A DNA stretch of 64,000 nucleotides from Nevskia sp. (GCA_021732745.1 JAKFUK010000001.1:1500931-1564930); one strand, 5' to 3'. Positions 38,312-47,985 are shown, counted from the first letter of the stretch. The notes: generated by a model not told the origin, from the sequence alone. Numbers and translations are program-made.

Positions 38312-39673
38312 ATGCACCTGCACATCCTCGGCATCTGCGGCACCTTCATGGCCGGCATCGCCGCCCTGGCCCGTGAAGCCGGCCACACCGTCACCGGCTC
38401 CGATGCCAACGGCTGGCCGCCGATGTCCACGCAACTGGAAGCACTCGGCATTGCGGTGATGCCCGGCTATCGCCCTGAGCATCTCGACCCGGCACCGGAT
38501 GTGGTGGTGGTCGGCAACGTCGTCAGCCGGGGCAATCCGGCGATGGAATACGTGCTCAATGCCGGCCTGCCGTATGTGTCCGGCCCGCAGTGGCTGGCCG
38601 AAAACGTGCTTGCCGGCCGCCATGTGCTGGCGGTCGCCGGCACCCACGGCAAGACCACGACCACCAGTCTGCTGGCCTGGCTGCTCGACCAGGGCGGGCT
38701 GGAACCGGGTTTTCTGGTCGGCGGCGTGCCGGTGAATTTCGGGGTTTCGGCCCGGCTCGGGCGCGGCAAGTGCTTCGTCATCGAAGCCGATGAATACGAC
38801 ACCGCGTTCTTCGACAAGCGCTCGAAGTTCGTCCACTACCGGCCGCGCACGGCAATCCTCAACAACCTCGAATACGACCACGCCGACATCTTCCCGGACT
38901 TGGCGGCGATCGAACGCCAGTTCCATCACCTGATCCGCACCGTGCCGGGCAGCGGCCGTCTCATCGTCAACGCGCAGGATGTGAATCTGCCGCGCGTGCT
39001 CGACATGGGTGCCTGGAGCGAGATCGACTGGTTCGACGGCAGCGGCCATGACGCCCGGGGCTGGTCGGCGCAGCGCAGCGAAATCGGTTTCACACTGCTG
39101 CGGCAGGGAATTCCGTTGGGTGCCGCGAAAACGCCGCTTGCCGGGCCGCACAACCGGGCCAATGCGGTGGCGGCGATTGCGGCGGCAAACCACGTCGGCG
39201 TTGCCCCTGATTCCGCGCTGCGAGCGCTGGAAAGCTTCTGCGGCATCAAGCGGCGGCTGGAACTGCTCGATACCGTCGCCGGCATCGAGGTCTACGACGA
39301 CTTCGCCCATCACCCGACGGCGATCATCGTTACCATCGCCGGCCTGCGCGAACGCGGCGCGGGCCGCATTCTGGCGGTGCTGGAGCCGCGCTCGAACACC
39401 ATGCGTCTCGGCGGCCATGCCGGTGGCGATCTGGCGACGAGTCTCCGGGACGCCGATCTTGCCTTCGTGCTGGCCCGCGCCGATCTGAAGTGGGATGCCG
39501 CTGCCGCCCTCGCCCCGGTCGGTGCGCGGCTGCGGCTACATCAGGATCTGGACGCGCTGGCGGCGGCGATCGTCGCTGAAGCGCGGGCGGGTGATCGGGT
39601 GCTGATGATGTCGAACGGCGACTTCGGCGGGCTGCATGGCCGGGTGCTCGAACAACTGCGTCGGAAAGCCTGA
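38312..39673 (+). CDS. mpl: UDP-N-acetylmuramate:L-alanyl-gamma-D-glutamyl-meso-diaminopimelate ligase Mpl
   Basis: Recycling ligase that joins salvaged murein tripeptide to UDP-MurNAc. The 453-residue Mur ligase has HILGICGTFMAGIAALARE at the N-terminus (distinguishing Mpl from MurC), P-loop VAGTHGKTTTTS (about 110-121), EADEYDTAFFDKRSKF and DDFAHHPTAI. It complements the de novo MurD/E/F enzymes encoded at the start of the window. Confidence 0.96.
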   Translation: MHLHILGICGTFMAGIAALAREAGHTVTGSDANGWPPMSTQLEALGIAVMPGYRPEHLDPAPDVVVVGNVVSRGNPAMEYVLNAGLPYVSGPQWLAENVLAGRHVLAVAGTHGKTTTTSLLAWLLDQGGLEPGFLVGGVPVNFGVSARLGRGKCFVIEADEYDTAFFDKRSKFVHYRPRTAILNNLEYDHADIFPDLAAIERQFHHLIRTVPGSGRLIVNAQDVNLPRVLDMGAWSEIDWFDGSGHDARGWSAQRSEIGFTLLRQGIPLGAAKTPLAGPHNRANAVAAIAAANHVGVAPDSALRALESFCGIKRRLELLDTVAGIEVYDDFAHHPTAIIVTIAGLRERGAGRILAVLEPRSNTMRLGGHAGGDLATSLRDADLAFVLARADLKWDAAAALAPVGARLRLHQDLDALAAAIVAEARAGDRVLMMSNGDFGGLHGRVLEQLRRKA

Positions 39674-39898
39674 AAACGGCCGCTATCGGGCGGCGCGTCC
39701 ACGGACGCGCACGGCCCGTATGCAGAATCGTGCCCCGGAGCTTGAATCCGACACGAAGGCAGGTGACCGCGCGGCGCTGCCGTGTTACATCTTTCGTTCA
39801 TCTGGCGGATGTTTGGGGCCCGCCTGCGAAACACGAAACCCGCGACCCTCGCAGACGGCCTGGCCGGAAGCGATTACCAAGACCGAGGAGAATCATTG

Positions 39899-42370
39899 AT
39901 GGCCAAGCGTCATGTGAGCTGGACCGCCGCAGCAGCGGCAATCTTTCTGGCAGGTTGCGACAACCAGCTGACCTTTCCGCCGCCAGCCCCGCCGCCGGTT
40001 CCAGCGCCGATCACCACTGACAGCTACCTGGTCACCAGCACCAACCGTCTGGTCGGCTTCAACCGGGCCACGCCGGGCACCACGCCGGTCAGCTTCGCGA
40101 TCGGCGGCCTCGCTGCCGGCGAATCGGTGATCGACGTGGCGTTCCGCCCGAACGACGGCCTGCTGTACGGCCTGGTCGCCGCCGGGGCCAACGCCCGCAT
40201 CGTCACCATCAATCCGACCACCGGTGCCACCACCGCCGTCAGCACCCTGAGCGCGGATGCCACCGACACCACCGCGCCGTACACCGGCCTGGTCGGCACC
40301 CGCTTCGGAATCGACTTCAACCCGGTTCCGGACCGTCTGCGCGTGATTTCCGACGGCGGCCAGAACCTGCGCATCAATGTCGCCAACGGCGCCACGATCA
40401 CCGACACGGCGCTGAACGGTGCCTCGACGGCCGCCACGGCGACCACCTACTCGAACGCCTTCAACGCCGCCTGCCGCACCATGCAGTTCGCGATCGACCC
40501 GGCCACCGACCGCCTGTTCCTGCAGAACCCACCGAACGATGGCGTGTTGACCGCCATCGGCGGCTTGGGTGTGGACGCGGTGAGCGTCGGCGGTCTCGAC
40601 ATCTCGACCTCCTCGACCGGCACCAATTCGGCGTTCGCCGTGCTGAACACCGCCGCCGGCACCGCCTTCTACACCATCAACACCACCACCGGCGCTGCTG
40701 CCCAGGTTGCCGCGATCACGCTGAACGCCGGTGAAACCGCTGCCGGCTTCGCCACCCGCGCCCTGTCCACCACCCCGGCCCAGGCCGCTGGCGAACTGCT
40801 CGGCGTCACGGCCGATGCCGACCTCGTCACCTTCAACCGCGGCTCGCCGGCCAAGCTGTGCACCACCGGCACCGTCACCGGCCTGCCGGCCGGTGTCAGC
40901 CTGCTGAGCATCGACACCCGTCCGGCTTCGGGCGGCATCGTGGCCCTGGCCAGCGACAACTCGCTGTACAGCATTTCCGGCACCGGCCTTGCCGCTCCGC
41001 TGTGCCCGCTGGTCACCGATCCGACCGACCTGACCGCCCCGTACTCGGCACTGCCCGCCGGTGCCAGCTTCGGTGCCGGCTTCAACCCGGTGCCGGATCG
41101 CCTGCGCGTCACCGCCAGCAACGGCCTGAACCTGCGCATCAACGCCATTCCGAACGCCAACGGCCAGTGTCTGGTGATCACCGATACGCCGCTGACCGGT
41201 GCCACCGCCGTCACCGCCGTGTCCTACACCAACACCATCGCCGGTGCCGGCTCGACGACGCTGTACGGCGTCGATAGCGGCAGCGACAACCTGGTACGCA
41301 TCGGCAACGATCCGGCCAACGGCATCGCCAATGATCCGGGCAACCCGAACAGCGGCGTGGCGGTGATCGTCGGCTCGCTCGGCGTGGGCGATGTCGCCAG
41401 CACCGACGCCTTCCTGATCGACGGCCGCAACAACATGGCCTTCCTCGCGTCGGGTGCCACCGGGGCCACGGCTTCGACCTTCTACAACGTCAACCTCGCA
41501 ACCGGCGCGGCGACGGCAGCCGGCTCGGTCGGCGGCGGTCTCGGCACGCCGGCAGCGGATCCGCTGATCGGCATGGCGCTGACCACCGGTGCCACGCTGA
41601 ATGTCCGGGCGCTGACTACCGATAACCGCCTGCTGTCGTTCTCGCAGACCAACAACGTGTTCACGCCGAACACCGGCACCGACGTCGCCATCACCGGCCT
41701 GAGCGCTGGCGAGAACATGCTCGGCATCGACTTCCGTCCGGCCAACAACACGCTGTACGGCATCAGCTCGCTGAACCGCGTCTACGTGATCAACACGACG
41801 ACCGGTCTGGCCACGCTGTCGGCCGCTCTGGCGGCCGATCCGACCGATGCCTCGGCACCGTTCACCACGGTTGCCGCCGGTGCCACTTTCGGCACCGACT
41901 TCAACCCGGTTCCGGACCGCCTGCGCGTGGTCGACACGGCCACCGGCAATCTGCGCATCAACGTCGCTACCGGCGCCACCATCACCGACGGCGCGATCAA
42001 CGGCGTGGCCACCAGCGGCTTGCTGGCAGCCGGATACACCAACAGCTTCGCAGGGGCCACCACGACCACGCTGTACGACATGGACGCCACCCGGCTGTTC
42101 GTCCAGATGCCGCCGAATGACGGCACCCTGGTGCTGGTCGGTGCCACCGGTGTGACGGCTGTCGGCGATGCCGGTCTGGACATCGCGGGCGGTGCCAACG
42201 GCCTGGTGCTGGCGGCGATCCGCACGCAGGCCGGCGCAGGTCCGTCGAGCCTGTACCGCATCAACCTCGCCACTGGTGCAGCAACGGCCCTCGGCGTGGC
42301 TGGTGGCACCGGCCGGATCGGCAGCGCCACGTCGGCGCAGGTCCGCAGCATCGCGATCGACGCCCGCTGA
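39899..42370 (+). CDS. lipoprotein with three DUF4394 repeats
   Basis: 823-residue predicted lipoprotein: MAKRHVSWTAAAAAIFLAGC ends in a lipobox with Cys20, followed by a Pro-rich linker. Three DUF4394-type units of about 250 residues follow. Each contains a LAAGE(S/N)(V/M)-like strand, a FRPND/LYG strand and the signature FxxDFNPVPDRLRV, then NLRIN. The DUF4394 fold is thought to be beta-propeller-like. Composition is rich in Thr, Ala, Gly and Asn, typical of surface proteins. GAGGAG precedes the ATG. The 225-bp gap after mpl shows no gene. Confidence 0.85.
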   Translation: MAKRHVSWTAAAAAIFLAGCDNQLTFPPPAPPPVPAPITTDSYLVTSTNRLVGFNRATPGTTPVSFAIGGLAAGESVIDVAFRPNDGLLYGLVAAGANARIVTINPTTGATTAVSTLSADATDTTAPYTGLVGTRFGIDFNPVPDRLRVISDGGQNLRINVANGATITDTALNGASTAATATTYSNAFNAACRTMQFAIDPATDRLFLQNPPNDGVLTAIGGLGVDAVSVGGLDISTSSTGTNSAFAVLNTAAGTAFYTINTTTGAAAQVAAITLNAGETAAGFATRALSTTPAQAAGELLGVTADADLVTFNRGSPAKLCTTGTVTGLPAGVSLLSIDTRPASGGIVALASDNSLYSISGTGLAAPLCPLVTDPTDLTAPYSALPAGASFGAGFNPVPDRLRVTASNGLNLRINAIPNANGQCLVITDTPLTGATAVTAVSYTNTIAGAGSTTLYGVDSGSDNLVRIGNDPANGIANDPGNPNSGVAVIVGSLGVGDVASTDAFLIDGRNNMAFLASGATGATASTFYNVNLATGAATAAGSVGGGLGTPAADPLIGMALTTGATLNVRALTTDNRLLSFSQTNNVFTPNTGTDVAITGLSAGENMLGIDFRPANNTLYGISSLNRVYVINTTTGLATLSAALAADPTDASAPFTTVAAGATFGTDFNPVPDRLRVVDTATGNLRINVATGATITDGAINGVATSGLLAAGYTNSFAGATTTTLYDMDATRLFVQMPPNDGTLVLVGATGVTAVGDAGLDIAGGANGLVLAAIRTQAGAGPSSLYRINLATGAATALGVAGGTGRIGSATSAQVRSIAIDAR

Positions 42371-42396
42371 GCGTTTCCCGCCAGCAGCAACTGAAG

Positions 42397-42430
42397 TAAA
42401 AAAGGCCGGCCCGCGAGGGTCGGCCTTTTT
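42397..42430 (+). terminator. Rho-independent terminator after the DUF4394 gene
   Basis: AAAAAAGGCCGGCCC pairs with GGGTCGGCCTTTTT, followed by GCTGG; the T run is inside the stem end. Confidence 0.85.
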
Positions 42431-42487
42431 GCTGGGCGCTCCGCACTAACGCATTTTGGGTTCAAGTGACGACATCGCCCCGACCCC

Positions 42488-42562
42488 CGTTCGCCCTGAG
42501 CTTGTCGAAGGGCAGGCGCATCAGCGTCGACCCGCAAGGCTTCGACAAGCTCAGCCCGAACG
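42488..42562. repeat. inverted repeat of the CTTCGACAAGCTCAG class
   Basis: Arms 42488-42510 and 42540-42562 are near-perfect reverse complements containing TGAGCTTGTCGAAG and CTTCGACAAGCTCA. This sequence class is scattered through many proteobacterial genomes as an intergenic repeat. Here it separates convergent genes. Confidence 0.85.
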
Positions 42563-42594
42563 GATTTTGTAGGCACACTCAAACCGAAAATGCT

Positions 42595-43305
42595 CTAACG
42601 GCGCGGCAGCTCGCCGTGCAGTTCGTGACACATGATGGCGAGAAACGCGGCCAGCCCCAGATACAGCAGGCCGTACGAGGTGCGCGTTTCCAGGCTCGCT
42701 TCGTAGTACGCCGCCTGCTCGGGCGAGCGGATGCCGCGCCAGGCTTCGACCAGACGCGGCCAGGCGAGCACCACCATCAGGATCAGCAAGGGGCTTGGCC
42801 GCCAGAAGAACAGCGCCACCAGCAGCGGAGCACCGAGCAGCCACAGCCGCGGCGATATCACCGCAGTGATTCGCCCGCCATCGAAAGGTGATACTGGTAT
42901 CAAATTGAAAAGATTGAGGAAAAACCCGGAATAAGCGAGCGCCAGCAGCAGCGTGCTGCCGGTTTCGCGGGCCATCCAGTAGCAGGCCAGCGCCCCGAGA
43001 CTGCCAACCAGCGGTCCAGCCATGCCGATGTAGGCCTCGGTTTCGGCATCCCGCGGCTGGTCTTTCAGTTGTATCCAGGCTCCGACGAAGGGGATGAAGG
43101 TTGGCGCGCCGACCTCCAGCCCCCGCGCCCGTGCAGCGACGAAGTGACCCATCTCGTGGACGAAGATCAGGCCCACGAAGCCGACCGCGTACGGCCAGCC
43201 GAACAGCAGCGCATAAGCAAACACCGAAATCAGCATGGTGCCGCCGGTCAGCAGCAGCTTGCCGAACTTGGCACCCTTGAGCAGCAGCAACAGCGTGCTC
43301 AGCAT
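42595..43305 (-). CDS. site-2 protease family (M50) membrane metalloprotease
   Basis: 236-residue intramembrane zinc protease with several helices. The active-site HEMGH lies at about residues 50-54 and the second conserved motif NLIPVSPFDGGR near 135 (Asp as third zinc ligand). There is no PDZ domain, so it is a minimal S2P rather than RseP. It lies seven bases downstream of the DUF2167 gene on the same strand. Confidence 0.88.
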   Translation of the reverse strand: MLSTLLLLLKGAKFGKLLLTGGTMLISVFAYALLFGWPYAVGFVGLIFVHEMGHFVAARARGLEVGAPTFIPFVGAWIQLKDQPRDAETEAYIGMAGPLVGSLGALACYWMARETGSTLLLALAYSGFFLNLFNLIPVSPFDGGRITAVISPRLWLLGAPLLVALFFWRPSPLLILMVVLAWPRLVEAWRGIRSPEQAAYYEASLETRTSYGLLYLGLAAFLAIMCHELHGELPRR

Positions 43306-43312
43306 GGCGGCT

Positions 43313-44248
43313 TCAGGATTTCTTGCCGCGCACGAACTTCGCGGCCAGTGCGCCGAAACCGGCCACCGCCAGGATGATCACCTTGGCGAACTTGGCGAGA
43401 AACACGCCGATCACCGCCAGCAAGCCGAGCTTTTTCGCCGCCACCCCGCCCACCAGTGCCGCCAGCCCGTAGGTGGCGACCTTGTCGGTGTCGGGCTTGA
43501 AGTCGGCGTAGCGCTTGCCTTCGTCGAAGGCAACCGCCGCCAGCAGGCTGCGGGCATCGGGCTTGTAGCGCTCGATCTCCGCACTCGAAGTGATCAGGTT
43601 CATCTCGAAATAGCCTTCGCGGCCCAGCACATAGGTGTTGTAGTTGACCGTGCCGGGCGCGCCGACTTCGGCACCGATGTCGCGCGCTTCCAGCGACCAG
43701 ACCAGGCGCTGATTGGCGGCGTCCCAGTTCGGCGGTTCGATCCATTGGGTGACTTCCAGACCCGGATAACCCAGCGCCCGCCGCCGTTCATTGCCGGCCA
43801 AGGTGCCTTCGCGCAGGCTTTTCAGCATGTCGTCGGCATTCCATTCGCGGGCATCGTCATCGCGAATGTAGCCGGCGGGATCGAAATCCAGGGTCATCAT
43901 CCAGTTGGCATCCGGCTGGCCAACCGGAAAAATCAGGCCGACGAAGCGCTTGTCGACGGAATTTCCCAGCGCTTCCATAAGCTTGCGCGCTTCTTCGAGC
44001 GGCACGAAACCATAGCCCCCGGGCAGTTTCAGCAGGCCCTGATCGCGCAGCCGCACGTCCTGCGGACCGCGCTGCAGGGCCGCACCGGCGATCGCCCAGG
44101 CGGCGTCGACCGCATTGGCGGTGGTGTCGACACCCGCTTCCGCCTGCGCTTCGGCCAGCCGGTCGCGCTCCTGCGCATCAACGACTGCCAGCGGTGTCAT
44201 CGCCAGCAGCATCAGCCCGAACACCCGGGCCAGCATCGTGCCATTCAT
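43313..44248 (-). CDS. DUF2167 family membrane protein
   Basis: 311 residues with a signal peptide (MLARVFGLMLLAMTPLAVVDAQ), a large extracytoplasmic domain matching DUF2167 (LPGGYGFVPLEEARKLMEALGN, FDPAGYIRDDDA, ARVLGREGYFEMNL-like strand), and two C-terminal transmembrane helices before a basic tail KFVRGKKS. ATG 44248 has AGAGGA upstream; the longer frame to 44338 is not supported. Function is unknown. With the S2P gene it forms a two-gene unit. Confidence 0.82.
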   Translation of the reverse strand: MNGTMLARVFGLMLLAMTPLAVVDAQERDRLAEAQAEAGVDTTANAVDAAWAIAGAALQRGPQDVRLRDQGLLKLPGGYGFVPLEEARKLMEALGNSVDKRFVGLIFPVGQPDANWMMTLDFDPAGYIRDDDAREWNADDMLKSLREGTLAGNERRRALGYPGLEVTQWIEPPNWDAANQRLVWSLEARDIGAEVGAPGTVNYNTYVLGREGYFEMNLITSSAEIERYKPDARSLLAAVAFDEGKRYADFKPDTDKVATYGLAALVGGVAAKKLGLLAVIGVFLAKFAKVIILAVAGFGALAAKFVRGKKS

Positions 44249-44415
44249 GAAAGTTGTCCTCTGGTTGCAGTGCCGCCGGCCGCACTCGGCCGGCGGGGCG
44301 TCCGAATGGTTCCGGAGATTCCGGTTTCGACACCTCAAGACCCGATGTTCGCCCGGAAGGCCCTCGCCTTACCGTGATCGATGTCCCGAATGGTCGATCA
44401 CTGCCGACCGAGTGC

Positions 44416-45156
44416 TCAGCGGCGGCTGCGGCGGAACAGCGCGTCGCGCTCGATCAGGAACAGCCAGCCCTTCTCGCGCAGGATCAGGCCTTCCTTCTGC
44501 ATCGATGCCAGGGTCCTGCACAGGTGCTCGGGCGATACCGAGATCAACTGCGCCAGTTCGCGATATTTCAGCGGCAGTTCCATGCGCAGGCCCTTGCGGG
44601 TCGGCAGCAGTTCGCAGGCGGTCGACAGATCCCAGATCAGCTGCTCGACTCGCTTGCGCACCGACAGATAGCCGAGTTGCGCGGCGCGATCGAGCAGTTC
44701 CGCATGCCGCTGGCAGTGGCTGCGATGCAGGTGCCAGGACAGTTCGCTGTTGTTGCGCACCTGTTCGATCAGCTTGTCGGCACCGATCCGGCGCAATCGG
44801 GTATTGCGGGTGACCACCACGGCGGACACGAAATGGCGACCGAGTATCGCGCAGGCATCGCCGATCACGGTGCCCGGCGTGCTGCAGATCTGGGCGATCA
44901 CTTCCTCGCCGCCGGGATCGAGAAACACCACCTTGACCAACCCGTGTTCAAGCAGGAACACCTCGCGGGCCGTGGTGCCCTGCCTGAACAGCGGCGCACC
45001 TTCGGCGAAATCGAGCGTGGGCATGTCGTCGAACAAACGAACGCAGGGTCCGTCGGTCAGGCTGGCAGCAGCACTGGCCTCCGGTCGCAGCGGGCGTTTG
45101 CCGAGATCGACCCAGCCCGCGAAATCGCTGGCCAGACTTGGCGCATTCATCGTCAT
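44416..45156 (-). CDS. Crp/Fnr-family transcriptional regulator
   Basis: 246 residues with a cyclic-nucleotide-binding-type beta barrel (about 45-145: FRQGTTAREVFLLEHGLVKVV, GTVIGDACAILG) and a C-terminal winged helix-turn-helix (about 195-240: LKYRELAQLISVSPEHLCRTLASMQKEGLI). The N-terminal Cys cluster of Fnr is absent, so an oxygen-sensing iron-sulfur cluster is unlikely. I chose ATG 45156 because GGAGGG lies five bases upstream; a TTG at 45171 is the frame's first possible start. The ligand is unknown. Confidence 0.87.
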   Translation of the reverse strand: MTMNAPSLASDFAGWVDLGKRPLRPEASAAASLTDGPCVRLFDDMPTLDFAEGAPLFRQGTTAREVFLLEHGLVKVVFLDPGGEEVIAQICSTPGTVIGDACAILGRHFVSAVVVTRNTRLRRIGADKLIEQVRNNSELSWHLHRSHCQRHAELLDRAAQLGYLSVRKRVEQLIWDLSTACELLPTRKGLRMELPLKYRELAQLISVSPEHLCRTLASMQKEGLILREKGWLFLIERDALFRRSRR

Positions 45157-45340
45157 CTTCACCCTCCGCAACCAGTGCCGAACAGGAGCGACAAGAGCCT
45201 GTCATCCGGAACCCCGCCTTCGCGAGGTCCCGGCCGGCCCGGATGCAATGATGCGGCTAGCGTGTGACGCAACCGGCCCGCCGTCAAACGCCAATCCAAT
45301 CAGGGTCACAGAGTGCGACCGGCTGCGCGCCCGGTCTCAG

Positions 45341-46156
45341 TCAATCCTCGAACTGCGCTTGCCGTTTGCCGAGAAAAGCGCTCACTGCTTCGCGGATGTC
45401 GTCGGAGATCAGCATCGCGGCATTCCAGCCGGCCGCGTATTCCAGACCTTCGGCAACCGTGTGATCGCGCGAATACAAGAGGTTCTGCTTGACGCCGCGC
45501 ACGGTGATCGGCGATTTGGCGGCCAGATCCTTCGCCAGCGCATCCACCGCCGCCATCAGCGCCTCGCCGCTGGCGTAGGTCGCGCTGACCAGCCCGATCA
45601 CTTCGGCCTTCGCGCCGTTGAAAGTTTCCGCCGTGTAGGTCAGCTCGGCGGTGCGCGCGTAGCCGATCACGTGGCGCAGCCGCTGCACGGTGCCGACATC
45701 CGCCACCACCGCGAGATCGACTTCCTTGATGCAGAACCGGGCGTCGACCGTGGCGTAGCGCAGGTCGCAGGCGGAGATCAGATCAACGCCGGCACCGACG
45801 CAAGCCCCCTGGATCGCCGCGATCACCGGCACCCGGATGCTCTCGATGGCGCTGAGGCTGGCCTGCGCGCCGATGATCCATTCGCGCAGGAATTCGCGCG
45901 CCCGCGCCGGGCAGCCCGGGCCGAGCACCTTCTGGCTCAAACCGGAGAGCACTTGCAGGTCGATGCCGGCAGTGAAGTGCTTGCCGGCTCCGGCCAGGAT
46001 CACCACGCGCACCTGCTTCTGGGTGTTGATCCAGGCGGCGGCCTGCGGCAGTTCCTGCCACATCGCTTCCGACATCGCATTGGCCTTGTCCGGGCGATTC
46101 AGCAGCAGCCGGGCAACCGGGCCGTCGAGTTCGATTTTCAGCGTCGTGAAGTCCAT
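45341..46156 (-). CDS. crotonase-family enzyme, dienoyl-CoA isomerase (ECH1) type
   Basis: 271-residue crotonase. It resembles mammalian delta3,5-delta2,4-dienoyl-CoA isomerase over CVGAGVDLISACDLRYATVD, KEVDLAVVADVGTVQRLRHVIG and VKQNLLYSRDHTV. The three acidic residues of that enzyme are all present at the expected spacing (Asp125, Glu145, Asp153), whereas ordinary enoyl-CoA hydratases carry a different Glu pair. A role in degrading odd-position double bonds of unsaturated fatty acids is inferred. It is divergent from pmbA, with a 78-bp gap. Confidence 0.85.
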   Translation of the reverse strand: MDFTTLKIELDGPVARLLLNRPDKANAMSEAMWQELPQAAAWINTQKQVRVVILAGAGKHFTAGIDLQVLSGLSQKVLGPGCPARAREFLREWIIGAQASLSAIESIRVPVIAAIQGACVGAGVDLISACDLRYATVDARFCIKEVDLAVVADVGTVQRLRHVIGYARTAELTYTAETFNGAKAEVIGLVSATYASGEALMAAVDALAKDLAAKSPITVRGVKQNLLYSRDHTVAEGLEYAAGWNAAMLISDDIREAVSAFLGKRQAQFED

Positions 46157-46234
46157 GCCTGCGGGGAATCCTCAAGGCCAAAGGGCCGGGAAGCGGATGG
46201 TAAGCTCGCGCCCTCTCACGTGAACACCCGCCCG

Positions 46235-47602
46235 ATGACCGCGAATCCGACCGCCGTCGCACCCGCCGCCGCACTCCCCGATGTCCGCGACCTCGAGCCC
46301 CGCCTGCAAGCCGCGCTGGCGCTCGCGAAATCGCTCGGTGCCAGTGCCGCCGAAGGCTATCTCGGCGTCAGTCGCGGGCTGTCGGTGGCGGTGCGTCAGG
46401 GCGAAGTCGAATCGGTGCAGTTCCAGCGCGACCGGGATCTGTCGCTGACCGTGTTCTTCGGCCACCGCACCGGCTCGGCGAGCACCACCGATCTGTCCGA
46501 AGCCGCCTTGAAGCGCACCGTGGAAGCGGCCTGCGCGATCGCCAAGGTTGGCGGTGAAGACGCTTGCGTCGGTCTTGCCGATCCGGCCCGCATGGCCCGC
46601 GAATTCCCCGATCTGGACCTTTACCACCCGTACGCGCTGGAACCCGAAGCCGCGATCGAACGCGCCCGCGCCTGCGAAGCGGCGGCATTCGCGGCCGATA
46701 CAAGGATCACGCAGTCGGAAGGGTCGAGCATCGACACCCGCGAATCGCTGAACCTGTACGCCAACAGCCACGGCTTCATCGGCCGTCGCCGCGCCACCGA
46801 TTACAGCCTCGGCTGCGCGGCGATCGCGGTGGAAGGCGAGGCCATGCAGCTCGGCCACTGGTACAGCAGCTCGCGGCGCTTCGATGCCCTCGACAGCCCC
46901 GAAGCGATTGGCCACAAGGCTGGCGAACGCGCCGCCGCGCGCCTCGGCGGCCGTACGCTGACCACGCGCACCGCGCCGGTGATCTTCCCTGCCGAACTGG
47001 CCCGAGGCCTGTTCGGCCATTTGATTGGCGCGATTTCTGGTGCAGCCCTGTATCGCCGCGCCAGTTTCCTGCACGGCAAGCTTGGCGAAACAGTGTTCGC
47101 CGACCGGGTCAGCGCCCGCCAGATGCCGTTCCTCAAAGGTGCTGCCGGCAGCAGCGCCTACGATCAGGAGGGTGTGGCCACCTTCGAGCGCCAGTTGATC
47201 GACAAGGGCGTGCTCGGCGGCTACCTGCTCGGCAGCTACAGCGCCCGCAAGCTGGGTCTGGAATCGACCGGCAATGCTGGCGGCGTCTACAACCTGCTGG
47301 TCGATTCCACCTTCGACGGCGGCCTCGAAGCGCTGGCCAGCGAGATGGGCACGGGGCTGATCGCCACCGATCTGATGGGTCAGGGCGTCAACACCGTGAC
47401 CGGCGATTACTCGCGCGCAGCGAGCGGTTTCTGGGTCGAGAACGGCGTCATCGCCTACCCGGTCGACGAAATCACCATCGCCGGCAATCTGAGCGCGATG
47501 TATCGCGGGATTGCCGCGATCGGCTCCGATGTCGATACCCGGGGCGGCGTCAGAGTCGGTTCGGTGCTGATCGAGGCGATGACCATCGCCGGCGGCGCCT
47601 GA
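46235..47602 (+). CDS. pmbA: metalloprotease PmbA (TldE)
   Basis: 455-residue subunit of the TldD/TldE zinc protease, which cleaves unfolded peptides such as microcin B17 leader and CcdA. The N-terminal part has VRQGEVESVQFQRDRDLSLTVFFG, and the C-terminal part has YDQEGVATFERQLIDKGVLGGYLLGSYSARKLG and the TGDYSRAASGFWVENG signature. TldE lacks the zinc ligands of TldD. tldD is not within the window. The open frame back to 44750 is an artefact; ATG 46235 matches family length. Confidence 0.95.
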   Translation: MTANPTAVAPAAALPDVRDLEPRLQAALALAKSLGASAAEGYLGVSRGLSVAVRQGEVESVQFQRDRDLSLTVFFGHRTGSASTTDLSEAALKRTVEAACAIAKVGGEDACVGLADPARMAREFPDLDLYHPYALEPEAAIERARACEAAAFAADTRITQSEGSSIDTRESLNLYANSHGFIGRRRATDYSLGCAAIAVEGEAMQLGHWYSSSRRFDALDSPEAIGHKAGERAAARLGGRTLTTRTAPVIFPAELARGLFGHLIGAISGAALYRRASFLHGKLGETVFADRVSARQMPFLKGAAGSSAYDQEGVATFERQLIDKGVLGGYLLGSYSARKLGLESTGNAGGVYNLLVDSTFDGGLEALASEMGTGLIATDLMGQGVNTVTGDYSRAASGFWVENGVIAYPVDEITIAGNLSAMYRGIAAIGSDVDTRGGVRVGSVLIEAMTIAGGA

Positions 47603-47646
47603 AGCTGCTTTCCCTTTTCAATCAACAACCTGACGTGGACGTGGCC

Positions 47647-47985
47647 GTGATTCGACTCAGCCTGATGCTCGCCGTCGCCGTGATTTTCAGTGGCTGCGCT
47701 ACCCGCGGCACCCGCGACTGCAATTCGATCGCCGGACCCGGCTGGAAGCCGCTGTCATCGGCGCCGGCCGATCGCGCCGAACTGCTGACCCGCGCCAATC
47801 TGCCGAGCGAAGCCGAGGTGCTGTGGTACGCGCAAGGCCCGGACAAGGTGATGGTTTGCGATCCCTCGAATAGCCTGGTCAACCCCGGCTGCGGTGGTTC
47901 GACGGCCTACCAGTTCGAGCGCGCCGCAGGTATCTGGGCGTCGAAGGGCGTGCTGCTGCCAATCTGCGACGACGGCTCGAAGTAG
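47647..47985 (+). CDS. small lipoprotein of unknown function
   Basis: 112 residues with a lipoprotein signal (MLAVAVIFSGC, lipobox FSGC). The mature part has four further Cys (DCNS, MVCDPSN, PGCGGS, LPICDD) that could form disulfides. Possible starts are GTG at 47641 or 47647 and ATG at 47665; the GTG at 47647 is chosen because it keeps a basic residue before the hydrophobic core. It lies shortly after pmbA on the same strand. Not recognised further. Confidence 0.6.
   Translation: MIRLSLMLAVAVIFSGCATRGTRDCNSIAGPGWKPLSSAPADRAELLTRANLPSEAEVLWYAQGPDKVMVCDPSNSLVNPGCGGSTAYQFERAAGIWASKGVLLPICDDGSK

Noticed and set aside
39899..42370. Possible CRISPR-like or tandem DNA repeat
   Set aside because: Similarity between units is at the protein level over about 750 bases (DUF4394 repeats), not short direct repeats with spacers.
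44416..45156. Fnr-type oxygen sensor
   Set aside because: The N-terminal cysteine set needed to hold a 4Fe-4S cluster is missing, so only the broader Crp/Fnr family is assigned.
44750..47602. 950-residue open frame ending as PmbA
   Set aside because: Only the last 455 codons are PmbA; the first part is antisense to the Crp/Fnr and crotonase genes. The start is placed at 46235.
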